A stretch of 56,200 nucleotides of DNA from an uncultured Prevotella sp. (GTDB taxonomy: Bacteria > Bacteroidota > Bacteroidia > Bacteroidales > Bacteroidaceae). The notes under the pieces are model-generated. The model saw only the letters and a list, made by a program, of their open reading frames with translations. It did not search any database and had not been told where the DNA came from. The stretch's first letter is position 1, and each line of letters opens with the position of its first letter. The stretch covers positions 1 through 56,200 of the forward strand of contig CAJODK010000006.1 of NCBI GenBank assembly GCA_905233245.1. The letters run 5' to 3'. The position numbers were made by a program, and so were the translations under genes. Positions 43,939 through 52,645 of this stretch are shown piece after piece.

Positions 43939-45449
43939 GCCTTATGTCCTCCTATCTGTTTGTTTCTGTCTTTAGCGGTCGCCCCTTCTTCAAAATTCAG
44001 TCCACGAAGTATGGCATTCTTACCATATCTACGTTTGATAGTCAGTTGGGTCTCCTGTAACCTACGTTCTTTCTCCATTTGGGCCTGTTCCACCTTACGT
44101 TGCCTCTCCAGCATTGCGTAGTCTGTGAATAAATCTAACTGCTTGGGAGTTTTGCTCCTGTCCAATGCCACTTGTTCCTGAACAACATTATTGCTCACAA
44201 GAGACATCCTGCGAATAAGCAGATTTGGATTGACGATACGCTCGAATAGTTCCACTGCTCCATCCATAATGGTACGTGACGAGGAGGTGTAGCGGGGTAA
44301 ATTATGAGTTCCGTGAGCATGTTTCGGCACCTTACGGCCGTAGTGATCCGTTGTCACTTCGCCATGATACTGTTTACGTATCTCTGGTCGAATAAGGTTC
44401 TCTATATCGTAACCCACAGTTAGCGTCAACTGATTAGTCACCAGTCGTTTTGCAACTAGTTCAAGCGCCATTTCCTCAGCCATCTCGCGCACTACCACAC
44501 TCGCCTTCTTGACATCGTATGGTTCATGCAGCACCTGACCATTACTAAGCGAGTTCGTTTCCGGTTTATAGGCTTTCACCTCTTTTATGGTACATGGTTC
44601 CCATCCCCATGCGTGGTCTATCAGTAGTTCGGCATTCATGCCAAAGAGCCTGTACAGTAGTTCTTCATCCTTCTCCGACTGACGAGCTATCTTGCCCATT
44701 GTGTCTATGCCATAGAGAGCTAATTTCTGTGCCACGCCACGCCCCACACGCCAGAATTTCGTGAGAGGCTGATAATCCCAGAGTTCACGTCGATAAGACA
44801 TCTCATCCAACTCGGCTATGCGTACTCCATCCTTGTCAGCAGGCATCGTCTTGGCCTTAATATCCATCGCCACCTTGCAAAGATACATATTTGTACCTAT
44901 CCCTGCCGTTGCTGTAATACCCGTCTGCGATAGCACGTCGCGTATCATTGTCATAGCCAGTTCGTGCGCAGTCATCTTATAAGAAGCGAGATAATCTGTC
45001 ACATCCATGAACACCTCATCCACAGAATACACGTGGATATCCTCATGCGAGACATACTTCAGATATATGGAGTATATCTTAGTGCTTATCTCCATATAGC
45101 GCGCCATGCGTGGTGATGCAACGATGTAGTCCACCGCCCACTCTGGATGCTGGCGCAGTTCTGTATCTGAAAAGGATTTTCCCGTCAATCTTTTCCCTGG
45201 CACCTTTTGTCGGCGTTCGTTATTTATTTCCTGAACTCTTTGCACTACCTCAAAGAGTCGAGCCCTACCTCCTATGCCGTATTGTTTCAGCGAGGGGGTC
45301 ACTGCCAGACATATCGTCTTCTCCGTCCTGCTAATATCAGCCACCACGAGGTTTGTGGTCAGGGGATTCAGTCCTATGTCCACACACTCCACACTGGCAT
45401 ACATAGACTTCAGATCGATAGCGATATATGTCCGTCTTCTTTCTTCCAT
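43935..45449 (-). CDS. Y-family DNA polymerase (UmuC/DinB type)
   Basis: 504 residues from the ATG at 45449. Catalytic carboxylates lie in YIAIDLKSMYASVEC and HVYSVDEVFMDV; helix-hairpin-helix region WRVGRGVAQKLALYGIDTMGKIA follows. A clamp-binding motif QLDLF is near residue 440. The C-terminal tail is charged. It performs error-prone translesion synthesis. This branch travels with YolD. The start region overlaps the DUF4105 gene by about 40 bases. Confidence 0.93.
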   Translation of the reverse strand: MEERRRTYIAIDLKSMYASVECVDIGLNPLTTNLVVADISRTEKTICLAVTPSLKQYGIGGRARLFEVVQRVQEINNERRQKVPGKRLTGKSFSDTELRQHPEWAVDYIVASPRMARYMEISTKIYSIYLKYVSHEDIHVYSVDEVFMDVTDYLASYKMTAHELAMTMIRDVLSQTGITATAGIGTNMYLCKVAMDIKAKTMPADKDGVRIAELDEMSYRRELWDYQPLTKFWRVGRGVAQKLALYGIDTMGKIARQSEKDEELLYRLFGMNAELLIDHAWGWEPCTIKEVKAYKPETNSLSNGQVLHEPYDVKKASVVVREMAEEMALELVAKRLVTNQLTLTVGYDIENLIRPEIRKQYHGEVTTDHYGRKVPKHAHGTHNLPRYTSSSRTIMDGAVELFERIVNPNLLIRRMSLVSNNVVQEQVALDRSKTPKQLDLFTDYAMLERQRKVEQAQMEKERRLQETQLTIKRRYGKNAILRGLNFEEGATAKDRNKQIGGHKA

Positions 45450-46606
45450 ATATGGATACATAATACAAGGGCTGCCACTGCCAACACATTGACCCCCTCT
45501 GCATAATCCTGCACCAGATTACCCAAGAAAAACATCAGGATACTCAGAAAGATGACACGCCTTCCTTTCCACACTCCCGGCAATGCCAAAAAGAAAAAAA
45601 ATGGATTAAAGATAAATATTTGAAAATTAAGACGTACCGTAGGATGCTGAGAGAAAAGCATCAAGAATAAAATGATGCCTACCAAAGCGTATAGGCAGAA
45701 GAAAAAATACCTGATATATTGTGCCACGACTGCCCCTCTTGAGGTTCTCATCAAAACATAAAACTCAAAGAGACAATACGCTATCACCAAAAAGAGAAAT
45801 ATCCATGACATACGCAATGGCGTCAAAGGAAAATCTATATTATCTGGGTTCTGCCATGCCTCGCCAGGCTGCAGAGCCCAGAAAGCACTATCTACAAGAG
45901 CCTTCTCTCTACCATCTGGATAGACTATACGAGCTGCTTGAAAATCTGAGGAAAGCACCTCTGGCAAGAATTCCCTCTCATCATGCTCTGTATCAACATC
46001 TGCCTGAAATCCCAGTAGCAGGTCATTACCCCACTGCGCCCAAGGGTGCAGGGATGTCTTCAGATGAACAAGTTGGCGAAAACTACGCTCTCCTTGCTGA
46101 TATTTGTTTGCTGTGTACTCTATCTCTGCAGGAATAGCGTTAAGAATTATGTCTCGAGCTTTCGTAGTACAATTGTTGTAGAAATAATTGTAGCGATACA
46201 CCACATTCTCAGGACGGGAATTCTCGAGCAGAGCAGCGAGAAAATCACGTTTCTCTTCCTCCGACATGTTTATGTGTTGCTCATACACTCCACTGCCATA
46301 ACGATGATATTCATCGAGAAAATCCTGATAGGAACAGACGCCCATGGAGTAGTCGGTAAGTCCAAAAACAAAACGTGGTACAAAATAGTCTATCGTAGGG
46401 TCAAAGACTCCGTAGTTGACGGCTATATCGGCACCCGTCTTATGATTCTGTACACGAATAGCAGTGTGCCCATACAGTGAATACACCTCATCATGGGGTT
46501 GACAAGTGAGCAGACTCACCTCCACCTGACTATAGGCAGAGGTAGCGAAAAATAGCAGTGCAGAGCAAAGCGATACTCTTAAAAAAAAACAAATATTACG
46601 TTTCAC
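45410..46606 (-). CDS. DUF4105 membrane protein (Lnb N-terminal-like domain)
   Basis: 398 residues. Signal peptide (VSLCSALLFFATSAYSQ), a periplasmic DUF4105 domain (VEVSLLTCQPHDEVYSLYGHTAIRV, NYGVFDP, YNYFYNNCTTKARDII with conserved Asn-Cys), and four to five transmembrane helices from about residue 270. The start is GTG at 46606, only a few bases after the -7 box. Function is unknown; the domain resembles cysteine-peptidase-like folds. It overlaps the polymerase gene, which suggests one transcript. Confidence 0.85.
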   Translation of the reverse strand: MKRNICFFLRVSLCSALLFFATSAYSQVEVSLLTCQPHDEVYSLYGHTAIRVQNHKTGADIAVNYGVFDPTIDYFVPRFVFGLTDYSMGVCSYQDFLDEYHRYGSGVYEQHINMSEEEKRDFLAALLENSRPENVVYRYNYFYNNCTTKARDIILNAIPAEIEYTANKYQQGERSFRQLVHLKTSLHPWAQWGNDLLLGFQADVDTEHDEREFLPEVLSSDFQAARIVYPDGREKALVDSAFWALQPGEAWQNPDNIDFPLTPLRMSWIFLFLVIAYCLFEFYVLMRTSRGAVVAQYIRYFFFCLYALVGIILFLMLFSQHPTVRLNFQIFIFNPFFFFLALPGVWKGRRVIFLSILMFFLGNLVQDYAEGVNVLAVAALVLCIHIWKKEDGHISLSI

Positions 46607-46610
46607 AATG

Positions 46611-46618
46611 CAAAGTTA
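46611..46618 (-). promoter_or_regulatory. -7 element (TAACTTTG) of the DUF4105-polymerase-YolD unit
   Basis: Four bases separate it from the GTG start, so the transcript is probably leaderless. It faces the divergent promoter at 46632-46639. Confidence 0.6.
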
Positions 46619-46631
46619 CGAATATTTTTTG

Positions 46632-46639
46632 TAATTTTG
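46632..46639 (+). promoter_or_regulatory. -7 element (TAATTTTG) of the outer membrane protein-lptC unit
   Basis: TAnnTTTG, leader of about 25 bases. Confidence 0.55.
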
Positions 46640-46671
46640 CATCTTGATAATCAAAAATCAACTGCGATACA

Positions 46672-48009
46672 ATGACAATAACGAAACGAAGCGCTTCGCT
46701 ACTACTATTCTTTTTACTCACCACTCTCTCTGCTATGAGCCAGAGTAGCACCCTCTCACCCTACTCCATGTATGGTCTGGGGGCACTAACTGACCAGTCT
46801 AATGGCGCAAGTCGTGGAATGAATGGCGTAGGTCAAGCATTCAGAGAGGGCAACCAGATAAACTACCTCAACCCTGCATCTTATTCAAGCGTTGATTCGC
46901 TAACTTTCATCTTTGACATCGGCATGTCACTGCAACGCACTATTTTCAAGGAGAATGGCTCCACCAAGGGTGCCAATACTGCCGACTTCGAATATTTCAT
47001 GGCAGGATTTCGCGCCAGGAAGCATCTTGGCGTAGGTTTTGGTCTTGTGCCTTACACCAACATGGGGTGTAACTTCAGTAGCAAGACTACCATTCTCGGT
47101 TATCAGCAGTATCCTTACGATATCAGATACAAGAAAACTACAGAGACGGCAACATACTATGCTGACGGCGGTCTGCATGAGGCTTTCATTGGTGCAGGCT
47201 GGGAGCCTTTCAAGGGATTTTCTATCGGTGCCAACGTATCTTTCCTGTGGGGCACGCTGGGCAGGACGGTGTCAAGCGTCTTCTCTGATACCAATGTCAA
47301 TAGCATCTACAAGATTTATTCGCAGAAGGTACACACCTACAAACTGGCTTTCGCAGCACAGTACGCGCAGCAAATCAACAAAGACGACAACGTAACACTC
47401 GGTGTCACTGTAACGCCTGGACATCAGTTGGGTGACGAGGCTGACCTAAGCTATATATCTACCAATACCACATCTGGAATATCTGACACCGTGCGGTGCA
47501 ATGCTCAGGGTGGTTATACGATGCCTACCGAGATAGCTGCGGGTATTGCTTACAAGCACAAGGACAGATGGAAGATTGGACTAGACTACTCTTTCCAGAA
47601 TTGGGGGTCTATCTCTACCAACTACTACATCAAACCCGATGATGGTAAAATAGTAGGCTCTACAGGAAGTTACAAAAATCGCCATAAAATAAATGTAGGT
47701 GGCGAATGGTGTCGCAACCCTCAGGGACGTTCCTTTCTCGACAAAGTGAGGTGCAGAGCTGGTATCAGCTACTCCAGTCCTTACCTAAAGATAAACACTA
47801 CAAGTGGCATTGTGGATGGTCCACGTGAAGTAGCGGCCAGTATTGGTTTCGGACTTCCTATCATCAACAACTACAACAACCGTTCGGTACTCAACATTAG
47901 TTTTCAATGGGCCAACGAGTCTGGTTCCGTCATCAAAGATAATACTTTCCGTATCAACATTGGCCTAACATTCAACGAGCGCTGGTTCGCAAAGTGGAAG
48001 TTTGAGTAA
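46672..48009 (+). CDS. outer membrane beta-barrel protein (PorV/FadL-like)
   Basis: 445 residues. Signal peptide to about residue 24 (SAMSQ), then SPYSMYGLGALTDQSNGASRGMNGVGQAF and NYLNPASYSSVDSLTFIFDIG, the N-terminal pattern of FadL/PorV-like barrels in Bacteroidetes. Amphipathic strands continue to the last residues (WRFA-type end, WKFE). Substrate unknown. It shares a transcript with lptC, whose start overlaps its stop. Confidence 0.82.
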   Translation: MTITKRSASLLLFFLLTTLSAMSQSSTLSPYSMYGLGALTDQSNGASRGMNGVGQAFREGNQINYLNPASYSSVDSLTFIFDIGMSLQRTIFKENGSTKGANTADFEYFMAGFRARKHLGVGFGLVPYTNMGCNFSSKTTILGYQQYPYDIRYKKTTETATYYADGGLHEAFIGAGWEPFKGFSIGANVSFLWGTLGRTVSSVFSDTNVNSIYKIYSQKVHTYKLAFAAQYAQQINKDDNVTLGVTVTPGHQLGDEADLSYISTNTTSGISDTVRCNAQGGYTMPTEIAAGIAYKHKDRWKIGLDYSFQNWGSISTNYYIKPDDGKIVGSTGSYKNRHKINVGGEWCRNPQGRSFLDKVRCRAGISYSSPYLKINTTSGIVDGPREVAASIGFGLPIINNYNNRSVLNISFQWANESGSVIKDNTFRINIGLTFNERWFAKWKFE

Positions 48010-48655
48010 ATCTTTCTACTACATATTTGTACTCATACTCATCACTGCTTCTTGCGATAGTGCCAAGGAGCATACGGCGGAGGCCATCAGGGACGAAGAC
48101 TCTGTAGCGATGATGACATCCTACGGTATCAATACACTGATAAGCGACTCTGGTATCATGCGATACCGCATAATAGCAGAACGATGGGAGGTGAACGACA
48201 ATCTAAACCCTCCAAGATGGATATTCCCAAGGGGACTGTTTCTCGAACAGTTTGATGAGAAATTTCACGTAGAAACCTACATACAATCTGACACCGCTCA
48301 CTACTACACCATACAGAAATTGTGGCATCTGTGGGGCAACGTGAGAATAAAGACTGTTGACGGACTTATCTTCACCAGCGAGGAGTTGTATTGGGATCAG
48401 AATCGTCACGAGCTTTACTCCAACATGTTCTCACACCTCGTAACACCCGAAAGAGAGTTGCAGGGCGCATACTTTACCAGCGACGAGCGCATGAGACACT
48501 ATAAGATATCTGATTCCAAAGGCTCGTTTACAAGGGAGGATTTTGAGAACGGGAACGATAATGGGAACGGGAATACTAACACTAACACTAACACTAACGC
48601 TAACGTCAGCGACAGCGTGCCCAAACGTCAGGCTGCCACACCAAGAAAGAGATAA
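48002..48655 (+). CDS. lptC: LPS export periplasmic protein LptC
   Basis: 217 residues from a TTG start, because no in-frame ATG is near and the lipobox ITASC follows at once. The LptC fold is seen in YGINTLISDSGIMRYRIIAERW, FPRGLFLEQFDE, DTAHYYTIQKLWHLWGNVRI and FTSEELYWDQNRHELYSN. It bridges the inner membrane LPS exporter and LptA. The C-terminal tail (NGNTNTNTNTNANVS) is encoded by a hexamer array. Confidence 0.88.
   Translation: MSKSFYYIFVLILITASCDSAKEHTAEAIRDEDSVAMMTSYGINTLISDSGIMRYRIIAERWEVNDNLNPPRWIFPRGLFLEQFDEKFHVETYIQSDTAHYYTIQKLWHLWGNVRIKTVDGLIFTSEELYWDQNRHELYSNMFSHLVTPERELQGAYFTSDERMRHYKISDSKGSFTREDFENGNDNGNGNTNTNTNTNANVSDSVPKRQAATPRKR
48545..48610. repeat. AACGGG/AACACT hexamer array in lptC
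   Basis: About ten units in frame encode alternating Asn with Gly or Thr; the longest member of the hexamer family here. Confidence 0.75.
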
Positions 48656-49900
48656 ATGCTAATAATGTACATTATAATATCGATGATGTTCTCCGCTTTC
48701 TTCTCAGGAATGGAGATAGCCTTTGTCAGCAGCAACAGAATGCTGGCCGAAGTCAACAAAGACGAGGAGAGCATCACGCATCGCATCATATCGTTCTTCT
48801 ATCGTCACTCCAACACCTATATAAATACGATGCTGGTGGGTAACAACATCGCACTGGTCATATACGGCATACTCATAGCGCGTCTCTTCGACTCTACAAT
48901 CTTTGCCAATCAACCAGAGGCTTTCAGAGTGACAGCGGACACTATCATCTCTACCATCATAGTGCTCTTCACTGGAGAATATCTCCCAAAAACCATTTTC
49001 AAGAATAATGCCAACACCCTGCTCACCTTCTTTGCCATACCTGCTTGGCTGGCTTTTGTGATACTCTACCCCGTTTCCCGCTTTTGCACTCTGATATCAC
49101 GCGGCATGCTTAGGATGTTAGGCGTCAGCGTGGGAAAGAGTTCCGAAAGGGAGGAATTTACTAAAGTGGACCTCGACTACTTGGTAAATGACAACGATAA
49201 CGGCAATGCCAACCCTAGCGATGGCCGCGACCTCAAACTCTTTCAGAATGCGCTCGATCTGAGCGACACCAAAGTGCGCGACTGTATGATACCACGCACT
49301 GAGATTACAAGTATTGAGCGCAATGCCACCGTAGAGGAACTGCGGCAGAAATTTGTGGAGAGCGGACGTTCCAAAGTCATAGTCTATAAAGATGACATAG
49401 ACCACATCATAGGATACATACACTCCTCTGAACTCTTCAAAATCAAAAGGGAGTGGCAGTCACACGTGCACCATATCCCATTCGTGCCAGAAACCATGGC
49501 AGCTCGCAAACTCATGGAGAATCTTTTAGCACAGAAGACTTCTCTGGCGGTAGTAGTGGATGAGTTTGGCGGCACTAGTGGACTGGTCGCCCTAGAGGAC
49601 ATCGTAGAGGAAATCATCGGTGAGGTGGAAGACGAACATGACATCAACAACTTCGAGTGCAGACAGACGGCCGACGGTGGCTACCTCATATCAGCACGTA
49701 TGGAAATAGAGCGCGTCAATGAGACGCTCGGCATTAACCTACCAGAGAACGATGACTACAAGACCGTGGGCGGTCTGATACTGGCACGTCACCAGTCTTT
49801 CCCACGACTGAATGAGGAGATTGAGTTCGACGGATGGAAATGTAAAATCCTAAAAAACACCAAGACGAAGATAGAATTGGTAAAAATAATACGCACTTAA
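48656..49900 (+). CDS. CNNM/CorC family membrane protein
   Basis: 414 residues. DUF21 membrane domain with three helices (about 1-165), a CBS pair (LKLFQNALDLSDTKVRDCMIPRTEITSI onward), VVDEFGGTSGLVALEDIVEEIIGEVEDEHD, and a C-terminal CorC_HlyC domain. Probably a magnesium or other divalent cation transporter; GldE-like proteins belong to this family. The stop codon of lptC abuts its ATG. Confidence 0.92.
   Translation: MLIMYIIISMMFSAFFSGMEIAFVSSNRMLAEVNKDEESITHRIISFFYRHSNTYINTMLVGNNIALVIYGILIARLFDSTIFANQPEAFRVTADTIISTIIVLFTGEYLPKTIFKNNANTLLTFFAIPAWLAFVILYPVSRFCTLISRGMLRMLGVSVGKSSEREEFTKVDLDYLVNDNDNGNANPSDGRDLKLFQNALDLSDTKVRDCMIPRTEITSIERNATVEELRQKFVESGRSKVIVYKDDIDHIIGYIHSSELFKIKREWQSHVHHIPFVPETMAARKLMENLLAQKTSLAVVVDEFGGTSGLVALEDIVEEIIGEVEDEHDINNFECRQTADGGYLISARMEIERVNETLGINLPENDDYKTVGGLILARHQSFPRLNEEIEFDGWKCKILKNTKTKIELVKIIRT
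49187..49213. repeat. Asn/Asp-rich hexamer stretch in the CNNM gene
   Basis: Short array read as NDNDNGNAN between the DUF21 and CBS domains. Confidence 0.5.
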
Positions 49901-49932
49901 TTTGCTTAATTGCAGAAAAATTACTAACTTTG
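49901..49932 (+). promoter_or_regulatory. promoter of the PpiD/SurA-like gene
   Basis: -33 TTTG at 49901-49904 and -7 TAACTTTG at 49925-49932, 20 bases apart. Confidence 0.75.
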
Positions 49933-49957
49933 TGGCGCTTTTTGACTATCTTGGTCC

Positions 49958-49993
49958 TAAACAGTAAACATTAAACCGTAAATAGTAAACTAA
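49958..49993. repeat. heptamer array in the ppiD leader
   Basis: Five copies of AAACAGT/AAACATT/AAACCGT in the untranslated leader. Confidence 0.7.
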
Positions 49994-50004
49994 AAAATAA
50001 AAAA

Positions 50005-52149
50005 ATGGCAGTATTAGGAAAAATCAGAAACAGAGGAGCCTTGCTCGTAAGTATCATTGGTCTCGGTCTGTTTGCATTCATTGCTGAGGAAGCCGTACGT
50101 TCTTGCGAATCTACCAAGAACAACGAGCGCCAGCAGATTGCCGAGGTTCTCGGTGAGAAGATTAGTTATCAGGATTTCCAAGATTTGGTTGACGAGTATC
50201 AGGACGTCATCAAGATGACACAGGGTAGAGACAACCTCTCTGAGGACGAAATCAATCAGGTGCGCGATATGGTTTGGAACCAATACGTGCAGAATGCTAT
50301 CCTGGCACGCGAGGCTGACAAACTGGGACTCAAAGTTACTGATGACGAGATTCGCGATATCCTCAATCAGGGTAACAACCAAATGCTCATGCAGACACCT
50401 TTCGTCAATCAACAGACTGGACGTTTCGATGCCAACTCCCTTAAGCAATTTATCAACGAATACAAAAAAGCACAGCAGACAAACCCTCAGCAGGCTGAGC
50501 AGATGCGTCCTATCTACAACTATTGGAACTTCATGGAGAAGAACCTCCGTCAGCAACTGCTCGCTCAAAAATACCAGACACTGCTTGCCAACACCTTCGT
50601 ATCCAACAGCATAGAGGCTAAGCAGGCATTCAATGAGGAGAACGAAGAGTCTAGCATACAACTCGCTGCTCTTCCCTACTCCACCATTGCTGACAAGGAT
50701 ATACAGGTTTCTGACGATGACCTCAAAGCAAAGTACAAGGAACTCAAGCCACGTTTCAGACAGTACGAAGAAACTCGCGACATCAAGTACGTATCTGTAC
50801 GCGTTGAGGCTTCTACCGCTGACCGTAATGCTACCCTTGCTCAGACAAAGGACTTTGCCTCACAACTCGCCACAGCAGAAGATCCCGCTGAGGTAGTACG
50901 CAAGAGCGGATCTACAGTCTCTTACCTCGGTGTACCAGTCATGAACTCTGCTTTCCCCAACGACATTGTAGAAACTCTTGACTCCATCCCCGTAGGTACC
51001 ACCACGGCCATCAAGGAGAATAAGCAAGACAATACCCTCAATGTGGTACGTCTCATCTCTAAGCAGGAACTGCCTGACTCTGTACAGTTCCAGATTATTC
51101 AGGTAGGTGCAGAGACTCTCGAAGCTGCTCGCACTAAGGCCGACTCTATCATGGGAGCCCTCAGCGCTGACGCTTCTCAGTGGGATGCTATCGCCAAGAA
51201 GTACAACCAGACTGGCGCTCAGCAGTGGCTCACCACCCGCGACTACCAGTACGCTCCTTCTATCGATGCCGATACCAAGGCATACCTCAATGCCCTCAAC
51301 ACTATGGCTGTCGGCGAGGTGAAGAATCTGGCTACCAATTCAGGCAATATTATCATAAAGGTGACCGACCGCCGCGCTATGCAGACTAAGTATCTGGCGG
51401 CTGTCATCAAGACACCTATCAATTTCTCTAAGGATACCTATTCCAAGGCATACAACAAGTTCTCACAGTTTGTCTCAGAGAACCAGACAATCGAAAATCT
51501 AGAAAAGAATGCCAAGAAGTATGGCTACCAACTGATGGACATGCAGGATATTCGTGCCTCACAGCACAATATTGCTGGCATACACGGCACTCATGACGCC
51601 CTCAAGTGGGTGTACGAGGCTGATGCTAATAGCGTCTCTCCACTCTATGAGTGTGGTGACAACGACAATCTTCTCGTAGTAGCACTCACCAAGATACACG
51701 AGAAAGGCTACCGCGACCTCGACGACGAACAGGTAAAGGCTATGGTGAAGGCAGAGGTCATGAATGACAAGAAGGCAGAAAAAATCCTCGCAAAAGTCGC
51801 TGGTGTCAAGAATGTAGCTGGTGCTAAAGCTAAGGGCGCACAAATCGTTACCGTTGACCAGATTACCTTCTCTTCTCCTGCATTCATCACCGCTACAGGC
51901 GCTATGGAGCCTGCTCTCTCTGGTGCTGTAGCAGCTACCAAGCAGGGACAGTTCTGCAAGACCCCTGTCAAGGGCAACGCAGGAGTCTATCTCTTCCAAG
52001 TAACCAAGAAGCAGAGCCGCAAGCAGAAGTATGATGCCAAAGCATATATGCAACGCATTGCTCAGCGCAACATGCAGGCAGCGGGCAACTTCATGCAGGA
52101 ACTCTTCCTCAATGCCGACATCACCGATCGTCGCGTGATGTTCTTCTAA
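50005..52149 (+). CDS. PpiD/SurA-type peptidylprolyl isomerase foldase
   Basis: 714 residues. One N-terminal transmembrane helix (GALLVSIIGLGLFAFIAEEAV), SurA-like chaperone helices to about residue 260, and a parvulin-like PPIC region around 340-440 (LPDSVQFQIIQVGAETLEAARTKADSIM, WDAIAKKYNQTGAQQW). Anchored in the inner membrane, it would help outer membrane proteins to fold. Own promoter and a strong terminator make it a single-gene unit. Confidence 0.9.
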   Translation: MAVLGKIRNRGALLVSIIGLGLFAFIAEEAVRSCESTKNNERQQIAEVLGEKISYQDFQDLVDEYQDVIKMTQGRDNLSEDEINQVRDMVWNQYVQNAILAREADKLGLKVTDDEIRDILNQGNNQMLMQTPFVNQQTGRFDANSLKQFINEYKKAQQTNPQQAEQMRPIYNYWNFMEKNLRQQLLAQKYQTLLANTFVSNSIEAKQAFNEENEESSIQLAALPYSTIADKDIQVSDDDLKAKYKELKPRFRQYEETRDIKYVSVRVEASTADRNATLAQTKDFASQLATAEDPAEVVRKSGSTVSYLGVPVMNSAFPNDIVETLDSIPVGTTTAIKENKQDNTLNVVRLISKQELPDSVQFQIIQVGAETLEAARTKADSIMGALSADASQWDAIAKKYNQTGAQQWLTTRDYQYAPSIDADTKAYLNALNTMAVGEVKNLATNSGNIIIKVTDRRAMQTKYLAAVIKTPINFSKDTYSKAYNKFSQFVSENQTIENLEKNAKKYGYQLMDMQDIRASQHNIAGIHGTHDALKWVYEADANSVSPLYECGDNDNLLVVALTKIHEKGYRDLDDEQVKAMVKAEVMNDKKAEKILAKVAGVKNVAGAKAKGAQIVTVDQITFSSPAFITATGAMEPALSGAVAATKQGQFCKTPVKGNAGVYLFQVTKKQSRKQKYDAKAYMQRIAQRNMQAAGNFMQELFLNADITDRRVMFF

Positions 52150-52185
52150 GAGAAACAATCTAAAAATAATAATACATCAAATAAC

Positions 52186-52213
52186 GAGCGGCACTTCAAA
52201 TGAAGTGCCGCTC
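52186..52213. terminator. bidirectional terminator between the foldase and thioesterase genes
   Basis: A perfect 13-base stem GAGCGGCACTTCA and its complement with a two-base spacer, with T-rich flanks. Confidence 0.9.
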
Positions 52214-52223
52214 TTCTTATATA

Positions 52224-52625
52224 TTACCCTATCACTTTCATATTCTTCCTATACCCAATCCCTGTGACATGACAGATGAGGTGTCCATCTTGATTTGTCA
52301 CTCTCACCTCGACAGTAGGTATCTTATGATGATCAGCGACACTTATAGCCTCAGCACGCAACTCGTCGCCCTCCTTGGCACTCGACACAAACATGATACT
52401 ACTAGATATGCCAAGGGTCAACTGGCCCGTATAGTTCATCAAGGCGGCAATGGCGAGATCTGCCAACGTAAACAACGCCCCACCCTGACAGACCATGCCA
52501 CCATTCAGGTGTTCTCTGGTAACCGTCATCACTGCAATAGCATGTTTCCCATCCACCTCTTTTATCTTGCAACCTGCATTGGCTGCAAATCTATCATTCT
52601 TATTCAATAGTTCTTGTATATCCAT
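52224..52625 (-). CDS. PaaI-family thioesterase (hotdog fold)
   Basis: 133 residues. Typical PaaI thioesterase: HAIAVMTVTREHLNGGMVCQGGALFTLADLAIAALMNYT with the HxNxxG-like helix, then AKEGDELRAEAISVADHHKIPTVEVRVTNQDG. It hydrolyses acyl-CoA thioesters; substrate unknown. Last gene of the oxidative-stress unit, 20 bases after the AlkD fusion. Confidence 0.9.
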   Translation of the reverse strand: MDIQELLNKNDRFAANAGCKIKEVDGKHAIAVMTVTREHLNGGMVCQGGALFTLADLAIAALMNYTGQLTLGISSSIMFVSSAKEGDELRAEAISVADHHKIPTVEVRVTNQDGHLICHVTGIGYRKNMKVIG

Positions 52626-52645
52626 TTTATTTACTATGTAATGTG

